From Alphaproteobacteria bacterium (GTDB lineage: Bacteria > Pseudomonadota > Alphaproteobacteria > Caulobacterales > Caulobacteraceae), in contig JAHJME010000029.1 in assembly GCA_018821435.1 (NCBI GenBank), positions 1 to 64,000 of the forward strand: a DNA stretch of 64,000 nt. The letters run 5' to 3'. Shown here piece by piece: positions 25,479-33,239 of the stretch. Every line of letters starts with the position of its first letter. Position 1 is the stretch's first letter. The position numbers and the translations under genes were made by a program. A model generated the notes under the pieces. The model was given only the letters and a program-made list of their open reading frames with translations, made no database searches and had not been told where the DNA came from.

Positions 25479-26576
25479 TCAGTCCTTCGCGGGCAACACG
25501 CCGCGACGGATTTGATCAAGCTCGATGGACTCGAACAAGGCCTTGAAATTGCCCTCGCCGAAGCCCTCGTTGCCCTTGCGCTGGATCATCTCGAAGAAGA
25601 TCGGGCCGATCATGTTCTCGGTGAAGATCTGCAGCAGCAGGCCCTGGCCTTCGCTGGGAGCGCCGTCGATCAGGATCCGGTCGGCCCGCAGCCGGTTCAC
25701 GTTCTCGCCGTGGCCCGGCAGGCGGTCGTCGATGCCGTCGAAATAGGTGTCGATGGTGTCCTGGAACTTCACGCCCTGGTCGCGCATCGTCTCGACCGCG
25801 TGGAAGATGTCGCCGGTCCCCAGCGCGATGTGCTGGATGCCCTCGCCCTTGTAGTCCTTGAGGAATTCCTCGATCTGCGAGTGCTCGTCCTGGCTCTCGT
25901 TCAGCGGGATGCGGATCTTGCCGTCCGGGCTGGTCATCGCCTTGGACACCAGGGCCGTCTGCTTGCCCTCGATGTCGAAGTAGCGGATTTCGCGGAAGTT
26001 GAAGATGCGCTCGTAGAACTCGGCCCACTTCGACATGTTGCCGCGCTGGACGTTGTGGGTCAGGTGGTCGAGGTAGGTCAGGCCGACGCTGTTGGCCTCG
26101 ACCTTTTCGTCCGCGCCTTCGATCGGCAGGAAGTCGACGTCGTAGATCTCCTGCGCACCGTAGCGGTCGACCAGATACAGGTTCGAGCCGCCGATCCCTT
26201 CGATCGCCGGGATGTTCAGTTCCATCGGGCCGACCGGGCCCAGCACCGGCGTGGCGCCGCGCTCGACGGCCAGCTTGAAGGCCTTGGCGGCGTCGCGGAC
26301 GCGGAAGGCCATGGCGTTGGCGGAGGGGCCGTGCGCGCTGCGGAAGTCGGCGGCCTGGCCGGCCGGCTCCATGTTCAGGATCAGGTTGATGTCGCCCTGG
26401 CGGAAGCGGAGCACGTTCTTGGAGCGGTGTTTCGAGACGGCCGTGAAGCCCATCTTCTCGAACAGGTCCTTCAGGCGCTCCGGCTCCGGCGAGGTGAACT
26501 CGACGAACTCGAAGCCGTCGGTGCCCAACGGGTTCTCGAAGAGGTCGCGGGTCTGCTCTGTCGTCTGCGCGTTCAT
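25479..26576 (-). CDS. hpd: 4-hydroxyphenylpyruvate dioxygenase
   Basis: A 365-residue HPPD with two vicinal-oxygen-chelate domains. The C-terminal part shows the iron ligands: LTYLDHLTHNV (His), GEGIQHIALGTGDI (His) and QIFTENMIGPIFFEMIQRKG (Glu). It converts 4-hydroxyphenylpyruvate to homogentisate and is the first gene of the operon. ATG 26576 has AGGAGAG upstream; the 11 codons before it in frame lie in the promoter region. Confidence 0.96.
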   Translation of the reverse strand: MNAQTTEQTRDLFENPLGTDGFEFVEFTSPEPERLKDLFEKMGFTAVSKHRSKNVLRFRQGDINLILNMEPAGQAADFRSAHGPSANAMAFRVRDAAKAFKLAVERGATPVLGPVGPMELNIPAIEGIGGSNLYLVDRYGAQEIYDVDFLPIEGADEKVEANSVGLTYLDHLTHNVQRGNMSKWAEFYERIFNFREIRYFDIEGKQTALVSKAMTSPDGKIRIPLNESQDEHSQIEEFLKDYKGEGIQHIALGTGDIFHAVETMRDQGVKFQDTIDTYFDGIDDRLPGHGENVNRLRADRILIDGAPSEGQGLLLQIFTENMIGPIFFEMIQRKGNEGFGEGNFKALFESIELDQIRRGVLPAKD

Positions 26577-26602
26577 CGGGCTCTCCTGCGTTCCGCGAAC
26601 TG

Positions 26603-26616
26603 GTATCATATGAAAC
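26603..26616. promoter_or_regulatory. Near-palindrome in the hpd promoter
   Basis: GTATCATATGAAAC is a 14-base inverted repeat with one broken pair, 27 bases before the hpd start. It is the best candidate operator for the MarR protein encoded at the end of the operon. Position and symmetry are the only evidence. Confidence 0.45.
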
Positions 26617-26700
26617 TATCTAGCGCCAGAGGCGCGCCGGTACAACGCCCCAGGCGACGGATCGGACCAGCGGGTAGACGGGCGGGCTAGCGTCCTGCAT

Positions 26701-26722
26701 TAATTAGATACCTAACTAATTA
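26701..26722. promoter_or_regulatory. TAATTAG inverted repeat upstream of an SDR gene
   Basis: TAATTAG and CTAATTA flank an 8-base centre that itself contains a TTAG/CTAA pair, giving two nested inverted repeats in a locally AT-rich stretch. It ends at the first in-frame ATG (26722) of the SDR gene, which supports the later start at 26740. It is a likely operator for an unidentified regulator. Confidence 0.5.
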
Positions 26723-26739
26723 TGACAGGGAGACGCGGG

Positions 26740-27510
26740 ATGCTGGACGGCAAGGTTGCGCTGATCACCGGGGCCGCGCGATGGCTGGGTCGGGGCTATG
26801 CGGAGGCTTTCGCCGCCAAGGGCGCGAGCGTCATCATCGCCGACATCAATGACGAGGGCGCCCAGGCGACGGCGGAGACGATCCGCGCCGCCGGCGGCCG
26901 GGCGTGCGCCGTCAGCATGGACGTCACCTCCGAGGCCTCCGTGGCCGCCGGGATCGCGGCGGGACAGAGCGCGCTGGGCGAGATCTCCGTCCTGGTCAAC
27001 AACGCCGGCGGCCTGTTCGCGCCGACCCAGGCGGCCGAAGCCTTCTCGATCGAGCAGTGGACCCGCGCCATCACGGTCAACCTCACCGGCAGCTGGATCT
27101 GCGCGCGGGCCGTGATCCCGGCGATGAAGGCCGCGCGCGGCGGGCGGATCATCAACATCACCTCGACGACCTTCGACTATGGGCTGCCCACCGAGTTGGC
27201 CCCCTACATCTCGGCCAAGGGCGGGGTCGTCGGGCTCACGCGAGCTTTGGCGCGCGAACTCGGCGCCTACGACATCACCGTCAACGCCGTCGCGCCCGGC
27301 CTGGTGCAACCGAAGATCCGGCGGGCGGACAGCAGCCTCACCCCGGACAAGCTCGAGAGCATCCTCGACCTGGTCGTCAGGCAACAGTGCATCAGCCGCC
27401 CAGGCGAGGTCGCCGACCTGACCGGGCCCGTGGCCTTCCTCGCGTCGGACGAGGCGCGCTTCGTCACCGGCCAGGTGCTGAACGTCGACGGCGGCTGGGC
27501 GCTGAAGTAA
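26740..27510 (+). CDS. SDR family oxidoreductase
   Basis: A 256-residue short-chain dehydrogenase: LITGAARWLGRGYAEAF (TGxxxGxG with Trp-Leu in place of the usual residues), NNAGG, and the active site Ser in NITSTTF with YISAK. The C-terminal DGGWALK is typical of the FabG-like classical group. ATG 26740 is preferred over 26722 because AGGGAG lies seven bases before it and the upstream ATG falls in an operator-like repeat. It is divergent from the hpd operon and stands alone. Substrate unknown. Confidence 0.9.
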   Translation: MLDGKVALITGAARWLGRGYAEAFAAKGASVIIADINDEGAQATAETIRAAGGRACAVSMDVTSEASVAAGIAAGQSALGEISVLVNNAGGLFAPTQAAEAFSIEQWTRAITVNLTGSWICARAVIPAMKAARGGRIINITSTTFDYGLPTELAPYISAKGGVVGLTRALARELGAYDITVNAVAPGLVQPKIRRADSSLTPDKLESILDLVVRQQCISRPGEVADLTGPVAFLASDEARFVTGQVLNVDGGWALK

Positions 27511-27582
27511 TGACGCGCTGAGCGGCGACATTCGTCGCGGGCGCTGCTAGGCAGGCCTGCGGATTTCGCATCAGGGCGCTCG

Positions 27583-28161
27583 ATGTTCCGAAAGATATAC
27601 GACTGGGTGATGCGGCTCGCGGCGTCGCGTCACGCGCCGGTGTCGCTGGCCGCGATCTCGTTCGCCGAGAGCTCGTTCTTCCCGATCCCGCCCGACGTGA
27701 TGCTGGCGCCCATGGTGCTGGCGCGGCGCGACAAGGCGTTTCAGTACGCCGCCATCTGCACCATCGCCTCGGTGTTCGGCGGCCTGCTGGGCTATGCGAT
27801 CGGCGTGTGGCTGGAGCCGGTCGGTCGGACGATCCTGAAGGTGTTCGGCCACCCCGAGGGCCCGGCCGAGTTCCAGAAATGGTTCGATCAGTGGGGCCTG
27901 TGGGTGATCCTGATCAAGGGCGCGACGCCAATCCCCTACAAGCTGGTCACCATCACCGCGGGGCTGGCGCGGTTCGACCTGTTCACCTTCGTCTGGGCGT
28001 CGATCCTGACGCGTGGCTTCCGCTTCTTCGCCGTGGCGTCGATCCTGAAATACGCGGGTCCGGCCATGCTGAAAGAGTTCGAGCGGCGGCTGAACCTGTA
28101 CTCCGTCCTGCTGCTGGTCCTGCTGATCGGCGGCATCCTGGCGCTGAAGGTCTTTTTATAG
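27583..28161 (+). CDS. YqaA/DedA-type membrane protein
   Basis: A 192-residue inner membrane protein of the VTT/DedA superfamily, YqaA branch. FAESSFFPIPPDVMLAPMVL is the conserved first re-entrant motif, and GATPIPYKLVTITAGLARF with a following Arg (LTRGFRFF) the second. About four to five membrane segments are visible. DedA proteins are thought to move lipid carriers across the membrane; the role of this branch is not settled. It lies 28 bases upstream of dsbB on the same strand. Confidence 0.88.
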   Translation: MFRKIYDWVMRLAASRHAPVSLAAISFAESSFFPIPPDVMLAPMVLARRDKAFQYAAICTIASVFGGLLGYAIGVWLEPVGRTILKVFGHPEGPAEFQKWFDQWGLWVILIKGATPIPYKLVTITAGLARFDLFTFVWASILTRGFRFFAVASILKYAGPAMLKEFERRLNLYSVLLLVLLIGGILALKVFL

Positions 28162-28189
28162 GCGCCGCTTTGGGGTCATATCCCGCCCG

Positions 28190-28696
28190 ATGCTGAAACC
28201 TTTCCTCGACCGCTGGCGACTTTGCGCGGTGCTGGTCGCCGCCGCCATGCTGGCCACGGCCCACGCCTTCGAGACCTTCGGCGGCTACGCGCCTTGCACA
28301 CTCTGCCTGCGCCAGCGCGAGGTGTACTGGGCGATCCTGGGCGTCGGGCTGGCGTTCATGGTGGTGGTGCGCATGCCCGGCGGACCGCGTTGGCGCGAAG
28401 CCACATGCTGGGTCCTGGCGCTGGGCTTCGCCGTGAGCTGCGCCGTCGCCGTCTATCACGCCGGCGCGGAGTGGAAATTCTGGCCCGGGCCCCAGGCCTG
28501 CGCCTCGGGCGGCGGCGGCGTGAACGCAGCCGATCTTTCGGCCTTCCTCGAGGGCGCCAAGGTCAAGCCCCCGGCCTGCGACGAGGCGGCCTGGGTGTTC
28601 GCGGGCCTGTCGATGGCGAGCTGGAACGCCCTGATCTCGCTGGGCCTGACCGGACTGAGCGGCCTGGCCGCCCTGCGCGAGCGGGCCAAGCAATGA
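28190..28696 (+). CDS. dsbB: Disulfide bond formation protein B
   Basis: A 168-residue four-helix membrane protein. YAPCTLCLRQREVYWA holds the Cys-x-x-Cys pair after the first helix, and Cys in GPQACASG and PPACDEAAW form the second periplasmic pair. It reoxidises DsbA-type proteins with quinone. It overlaps the coq7 gene by four bases (ATGA), which makes sense because ubiquinone is its electron acceptor. No DsbA gene is nearby. Confidence 0.93.
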   Translation: MLKPFLDRWRLCAVLVAAAMLATAHAFETFGGYAPCTLCLRQREVYWAILGVGLAFMVVVRMPGGPRWREATCWVLALGFAVSCAVAVYHAGAEWKFWPGPQACASGGGGVNAADLSAFLEGAKVKPPACDEAAWVFAGLSMASWNALISLGLTGLSGLAALRERAKQ

Positions 28697-29256
28697 CCGA
28701 CAAGCCCGTCCCGCCCCGTCCCGGCCGCGGCGCCCAGGCGGCGCGCATGGCCGAGATCCTGCGGGTCGACCACGCCGGCGAACTGGCGGCCGTGCAGATC
28801 TATCGCGGCCAACGCGCCGTGATGGGCGCGGCGCGGGGCAAGGCGGCGCTGGCCGATCACTTCGGCGACTTGGAGGCCCAGGAGGCCGAGCACCTGGCCC
28901 GGTTCGACAAGCTGCTGACCGAGCGTCGCGTGCGGCCGACCGCGCTGACGCCCGTCTGGCGCCTCGCCGGGTTCGCCCTGGGCGCCGGCACCGCGCTCAT
29001 GGGCGAGAAGGCTGCCCACGCCTGCACCGAGGCCGTCGAGACGGTGATCGAGGGCCACTACGCCGAGCAGATCGCCGAACTGGCCGCGCGCGATCCGGAC
29101 CTGGCCGCAGAGCTGTCCAGGTTCCGCGACGAGGAACTGGCCCACCGCGACGCCGCCGTCGAGGAAGGCGCGCGTGAAGCCCCCGGCTATGGCCTGCTGT
29201 CGGCGGTGATCAGCGCCGGCTGCCGCGCCGCGATCAAGATCAGCGAGAAGATCTAG
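28693..29256 (+). CDS. coq7: Demethoxyubiquinone hydroxylase Coq7
   Basis: A 187-residue di-iron enzyme. The ligands are in two repeats: ILRVDHAGELAAVQIYRGQ with EAQEAEHLARF, and AVETVIEGHYAEQI with FRDEELAHRDAAVE (the E..H pattern). It hydroxylates demethoxyubiquinone in ubiquinone synthesis. The start at 28693 overlaps dsbB. The frame is open far upstream but only as a shadow of dsbB. Confidence 0.95.
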   Translation: MTDKPVPPRPGRGAQAARMAEILRVDHAGELAAVQIYRGQRAVMGAARGKAALADHFGDLEAQEAEHLARFDKLLTERRVRPTALTPVWRLAGFALGAGTALMGEKAAHACTEAVETVIEGHYAEQIAELAARDPDLAAELSRFRDEELAHRDAAVEEGAREAPGYGLLSAVISAGCRAAIKISEKI

Positions 29257-29383
29257 GCTCCTCGGCGGACCGGAAGCTGTGGACGGCACAACTCCGACGG
29301 GTTGAGGCGACTCAAAAAAACAGCCGGAATGGAGTCGTCACGTCCGAAAAGTTCTGCTTTTGTTCACAGTAGGGAGTCGCATC

Positions 29384-29671
29384 ATGGCGGACGGAAGCAG
29401 CAGACATCTGGTTCGGGAATGGACCGCCGGCGACGCCCGGCTGGGCTGGGCCACCGCGGCCCGCTCCAGCCTGTGGGCGCGCTGCGCTTGCGGGCGCGAG
29501 GCGACGGTGGATCCGCGGCCCTGGCTGGCCCAGGGGCTCAGCCGCCAGACCCTCCAGGACCTCGAGCACCGGCTGCGCTGCACATGCGGCGCGCGCCGGG
29601 CTCAGTTGGAAATCCGCGGACTGGCCGAGGCGCCGGGTGGCGGCGCCGGCGGCATCCACGTCTTCCGATAG
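29384..29671 (+). CDS. Hypothetical protein with two Cys-x-Cys pairs
   Basis: A 95-residue protein. ARCACGREATVDP and LRCTCGARRAQLEIRG give two C-x-C-G knuckles about 38 residues apart, which looks like a zinc ribbon. No catalytic domain is visible. ATG 29384 has AGGGAG eight bases upstream and is preferred to the earlier in-frame start at 29360. It ends three bases from a convergent PEP-CTERM gene. I do not recognise its function; small zinc-ribbon proteins of this kind are common in Caulobacterales. Confidence 0.75.
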   Translation: MADGSSRHLVREWTAGDARLGWATAARSSLWARCACGREATVDPRPWLAQGLSRQTLQDLEHRLRCTCGARRAQLEIRGLAEAPGGGAGGIHVFR

Positions 29672-29674
29672 GTC

Positions 29675-30475
29675 CTAGGCGCGGACGGCGGCCGGTCGCG
29701 AGCGTGACCGACGCAGGGCCGCGCCCGTCATCCCGAAGCCGGCGATCAGCAGCATCCACACACCGGGCTCCGGCGCTGGCGCGAAGGCGAAGCTCTGGTG
29801 AGCGTCGGCCGTGCCGTACTTCCCGGTCTCGGTGATGAAGGTCAGGCTGCTGCCCACCGGGCCATGGTCGGCGATGGCGGCGCCGTAGGTCAGGGCGTCG
29901 GAATAGCTGCCGATGTAGCCGTCCACTGCCCCGTTGAAGCTCTTCACGGTGTAGGTGGGATTGATCACCTGCCAGATCGCGCCCTGCAGGCCGGCCAGCT
30001 TCGCGACCTTGTCCGCGTCGGCGCTGCCGTAGACGACCTGCCCGTAGTTCACGAGCTTGCCGACCTGGGTCAGCTGCGCGCCGGTGAGCGGCGTCGAGGG
30101 CGATCCCGAGTTCGACGCCAGCGGCTGGGTGTCGTCGTACTGGAGGTTGATGTTCCCCAGGCTGATGTTGTGGAAGATGTCCACGCAGAACGCGAGCAGG
30201 CTGTAGGCGTCGCCCGTGGCCCCGACGCCGTCGTAGGCGGTGAAGGTCATGGGCGCGAGATAGACGTACTCGTCGCTGTAGCCGGCGCTGGGATAGGGCG
30301 CGCTGTAGATGTGCGCCGTGTAGGTGGTGTTCATCGACGCGGTCTGCAGGAAGATCGACTCGGCGTGGCCGGCCGATGCGGCGGCAAGACCGAACGCGAA
30401 CGCCATGGCCGGAACCGCCGCCTTCAGCGCGCCCAGGGCCGGAGCCGGGGAAGCATTGGTACTGAACTCGAACAC
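29675..30475 (-). CDS. PEP-CTERM protein, paralogue 1
   Basis: A 266-residue exported protein. The signal sequence is long (about 40 residues, ending GLAAASAGHAES), and the C-terminus is APEPGVWMLLIAGFGMTG, a hydrophobic stretch, then RRSRSR: the PEPxxWA exosortase signal with PEP-G-VW. The start is GTG 30475 with GAGGA seven bases upstream. The body shares blocks with the gene at 30676-31530 (FCVDIFHNISLGNINLQYDD, LAGLQGAIWQVIN and ETGKYGTADAHQSFAF), so the two arose by tandem duplication. Probably an envelope or extracellular matrix protein. Confidence 0.85.
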   Translation of the reverse strand: MFEFSTNASPAPALGALKAAVPAMAFAFGLAAASAGHAESIFLQTASMNTTYTAHIYSAPYPSAGYSDEYVYLAPMTFTAYDGVGATGDAYSLLAFCVDIFHNISLGNINLQYDDTQPLASNSGSPSTPLTGAQLTQVGKLVNYGQVVYGSADADKVAKLAGLQGAIWQVINPTYTVKSFNGAVDGYIGSYSDALTYGAAIADHGPVGSSLTFITETGKYGTADAHQSFAFAPAPEPGVWMLLIAGFGMTGAALRRSRSRPAAVRA

Positions 30476-30619
30476 TGAAAAATCCTCACGCTGGCGACGC
30501 TTCGCGGGAAAGAAGCTGCGCCGCTGAGGATCAGAGATAGTCCCGCCCGCGACTCGCACAACGTCGTTCTCTTTGAGGGCGAGTCATACACACGACATGG
30601 CTGAGCCACGCCCAACGAA

Positions 30620-30648
30620 AAAAGCCCCGGCGCGAGGCCGGGGCTTTT
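30620..30648 (-). terminator. Rho-independent terminator between PEP-CTERM paralogues
   Basis: An 8-base GC stem (GCCCCGGC/GCCGGGGC, loop GCGAG) is flanked by A-rich and T-rich runs on the two sides, so on the minus strand it ends in a U-run. It lies 28 bases after the stop of the gene at 30676 and probably ends its transcript. The symmetry would allow two-way action. Confidence 0.85.
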
Positions 30649-30675
30649 CCAGACTGGAGGTCTGAGACCTGGCGA

Positions 30676-31530
30676 TTAGGCGGCCAGGGCATACTTCCGT
30701 TGGCGACGGAGCATCACGCCGGCTCCGCCGAAGCCCAGGATCATCAGCGCCCAGGTGCCGGGTTCCGGCACGAACGCGAACGACTGGTGCGCATTCTTGG
30801 TGCCGTACTTGCCGGTTTCGCTGAGGAACTCGACTTCCAGGCCGATGTTCATCGGGATGTAGCTGGCGTAGTTCGAGCCCGAGTACTTCGTGATGAAGCT
30901 GTTGATCACCGACTTGTTCGACGTGTTGCCGTAGGCGTTGCCCGTGGCCGTGCTCTCGACGGTGTAGCCCTGGGCCTTGTTGATCACGGTCCAGATGGCG
31001 CCTTGGATGCCCGAGAGCTCATTCAGCTTGGCGGTGCTGTTCGCCGCGGTCAGGTACAGTTGCGTGCCGTAGTGGACGAGCCGGCCGACCTGGTCGATCT
31101 GCGCGTCCGTGAGATCGCTCTCACCGGCCCAGGCGACGTTGGACGTGTACTTCGAATTGGTCTCGAGGTCGTAGTTGTTGTCGTACTTGAGGTCGATGTT
31201 GCCCATCGAGATCGAGTGGAAGATGTCGACGCACCAGCCGATCATGGTCATCGGCCCGGCGAGCGCGCCGGTTTGGGGCGTGTTGCCCGTGCCGTAGAAG
31301 ACCGTGAAATTGACCGGGGCCATCTTCACCGTCGCGAAGGTGTCGCCGTTCTTCTTGATCACCGCGCTGCGCGAGGTGTCCATCGACGCATAGTCGAGGA
31401 AGTACGACAGCGCATGGCTAGGCGCCGCGGCGGCCATGGTGAAGGCGAACGCCAGCGCCGGAAGCGCCGACTTGAAAATGCCGCGCAAAGGGCTCCGACG
31501 GCCGTGAGCCGTCGCCGTGTCAAAAGCCAT
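30676..31530 (-). CDS. PEP-CTERM protein, paralogue 2
   Basis: A 284-residue exported protein with a signal sequence ending AAAAPSHA (about residue 39) and the C-terminal signal VPEPGTWALMILGFGGAG followed by RRQRK, the textbook PEPxxWA motif. It shares CVDIFHSISMGNIDLKYD, GIQGAIWTVIN and ETGKYGTKNAHQSFAF with the neighbour at 29675. ATG 31530 has a GGGGA tract upstream; the frame is open to 31674 but the signal peptide supports this start. It ends at its own terminator, so the two paralogues can be expressed apart. Confidence 0.87.
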   Translation of the reverse strand: MAFDTATAHGRRSPLRGIFKSALPALAFAFTMAAAAPSHALSYFLDYASMDTSRSAVIKKNGDTFATVKMAPVNFTVFYGTGNTPQTGALAGPMTMIGWCVDIFHSISMGNIDLKYDNNYDLETNSKYTSNVAWAGESDLTDAQIDQVGRLVHYGTQLYLTAANSTAKLNELSGIQGAIWTVINKAQGYTVESTATGNAYGNTSNKSVINSFITKYSGSNYASYIPMNIGLEVEFLSETGKYGTKNAHQSFAFVPEPGTWALMILGFGGAGVMLRRQRKYALAA

Positions 31531-31898
31531 GATAGTCCCCGTATGATCCACCGTGAGGTGGGTACCTGCCGGGCCAGTTAAGCAGCCCGATCCCCGTGTC
31601 CGCGCACACTCGTTCAGAAAGCTTAACAGTGCAAACGGGTTCGCTTGTAGGGCGAGCTCGTCGATGCCGGACACTCAACCGCGCGGCTGCGTGTCGCCTG
31701 AAAAGCTTCCCGGAATGAAACATATGCGCCGTTCCGGAGACCGATCCCCTCTCGGCGGACCCGTTTTCTGAGCGGTGTCGCAGCAAGCCCGGCGCCAGCG
31801 GGCGTTGCCAGAACATTTCAAAGCCGCCGCGCCCGCCGCCATCAGCCCCGATGCCGCCCGTGCGACATTGGCCCACCTCAGGGAAGAGGAGTTACCCG
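31531..31898. other. Divergent promoter gap, no gene seen
   Basis: No credible coding frame lies between the PEP-CTERM gene and the Spy-like gene. The gap must hold both promoters. A GTTAAGC word and a CTTAACT word occur on the minus strand 60 to 100 bases before the PEP-CTERM start, but I cannot assign a regulator. Confidence 0.4.
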
Positions 31899-32438
31899 AT
31901 GACACGCCGCCTGATTCTGGCGCTTACACCCGCCGCGTTGGCGCTCGCCACGCTGGCCCACGCTCAGCCCGCCCCGCCGCCGCCCGGACCACCGGGCGCC
32001 GAGATGAACGCGCGTCACGACGCGATGCGGACCCAGCGCCTGGAGGATCTGAAGACCGTCCTGAGGATTCGCCCTGACCAGGAGCCGGCGCTCGCCGCCT
32101 TCGTGGCCGCCCACAGGCCCCCGCCCCGCGAGGACAGGGGTCCCCGTGACGGGGCGAAGGCCCTGACCACGCCGCAGCGGCTGGACGATATGGGCAAGCG
32201 CGAGGCCGAGATGGCCGCCCAGCATCAGCGCATGCGCGACGGCCTGGCCAGGTTCTACGCCGCGCTATCGCCCGAACAGCAGAAGGTGTTCGACGCCCTG
32301 CAGCGCCTGGAAGGGCCACATGGCGGACCCGGCGGCGGGCCGATGATGATGCGCGGCGGCCCCGGTGGCGGCCCGCGGATGCTGTTCCGGCATGGCGGAC
32401 CGGGCGGTCCCCTCCCCGAGCACGAACCGCCGCGCTGA
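31899..32438 (+). CDS. Spy/CpxP-like LTXXQ-family periplasmic protein
   Basis: A 179-residue exported protein: signal peptide MTRRLILALTPAALALATLAHA, then a helical domain with LKTVLRIRPDQEPALAAF and FYAALSPEQQKVFDALQ, the LTxxQ-type repeats of Spy, CpxP and ZraP proteins. The tail is rich in Gly, Met, His and Pro (GGPMMMRGGPGGG), which suggests metal binding. It lies just upstream of a two-component system on the same strand, so it probably acts as the periplasmic metal or stress partner of that sensor. AAGAGGAG precedes ATG 31899. Confidence 0.8.
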   Translation: MTRRLILALTPAALALATLAHAQPAPPPPGPPGAEMNARHDAMRTQRLEDLKTVLRIRPDQEPALAAFVAAHRPPPREDRGPRDGAKALTTPQRLDDMGKREAEMAAQHQRMRDGLARFYAALSPEQQKVFDALQRLEGPHGGPGGGPMMMRGGPGGGPRMLFRHGGPGGPLPEHEPPR

Positions 32439-32507
32439 TCGGCCGCCGCCCTGGATTGTGGCGAAGTCGCGATGACGGCGCCACAGTTCGGGGCGAGAGG
32501 ACCTGTC

Positions 32508-33239
32508 ATGACGCCCCAGCCCTCCGTGCTGCCTGCCCGCCACATCCTGGTGGTCGAGGACGACACCCAACTGCGCGAGCAGGTCACCGCCTATCTGGCC
32601 GACCACGGCTTCCAGGTGCACGCCGCCGCCGACGCGCGCGCCATGGACCGGATGCTGGCCCAGGCGCCGATCGACCTGGTGGTGCTGGACCTGATGCTGC
32701 CGGGCGAGGACGGGCTGTCGATCTGCCGGCGGCTGTCGGCCGACGGCGGTCCCGCGATCATCATGGTCAGCGCGATGGGCGAGGAGATCGACCGGGTGCT
32801 GGGCCTGGAGCTCGGGGCCGACGACTATCTGCCCAAGCCTTGCAGCCCGCGTGAGCTGCTGGCGCGGGTGCGGGCCGTATTCCGCCGGCTGGAGGAAGTG
32901 CGCGGCGGTGCGCCCCGCAAGGGCAAGGCCTATCAGTTCCAGGGCTTCGTGGTGGACGCGTTGCGCCGCCAGCTCCGCGCGCCCAACGGCGCCACCATCC
33001 TGCTGACCTCCGGCGAGTTCTCGCTGCTGTCGGCGTTCCTGGACCACCCGCAGCGGATCCTGTCGCGCGACCAGCTGCTGGATATCGCCCGGGGCAACGA
33101 CGCCGACGTCTTCGACCGCGCCGTGGACGTGCAGATCAGTCGCCTGCGCCGCAAGCTGCACGCCTGCAGCGACACCGAGATCATCAAGACGGTGCGCGGC
33201 GCCGGCTACATGTTCGACGTGGCGGTCACCCGGCCATGA
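32508..33239 (+). CDS. OmpR-family response regulator
   Basis: A 243-residue response regulator: receiver domain with the acidic pair ED (17-18), phosphoacceptor Asp61 in VVLDLMLPGEDG and Lys in LPKPCSP, then an OmpR/PhoB winged helix (FDRAVDVQISRLRRKL, VRGAGYMF). ATG 32508 with GAGAGGA upstream is preferred over the in-frame ATG 32472. Its stop overlaps the kinase start by four bases. It follows the Spy-like gene and probably controls it. Confidence 0.93.
   Translation: MTPQPSVLPARHILVVEDDTQLREQVTAYLADHGFQVHAAADARAMDRMLAQAPIDLVVLDLMLPGEDGLSICRRLSADGGPAIIMVSAMGEEIDRVLGLELGADDYLPKPCSPRELLARVRAVFRRLEEVRGGAPRKGKAYQFQGFVVDALRRQLRAPNGATILLTSGEFSLLSAFLDHPQRILSRDQLLDIARGNDADVFDRAVDVQISRLRRKLHACSDTEIIKTVRGAGYMFDVAVTRP

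Noticed and set aside
24675..26690. A 671-codon plus-strand frame across the homogentisate operon.
   Set aside because: It is antisense to the asparaginase and hpd genes, with no motif or ribosome binding site. It is a GC-driven shadow.
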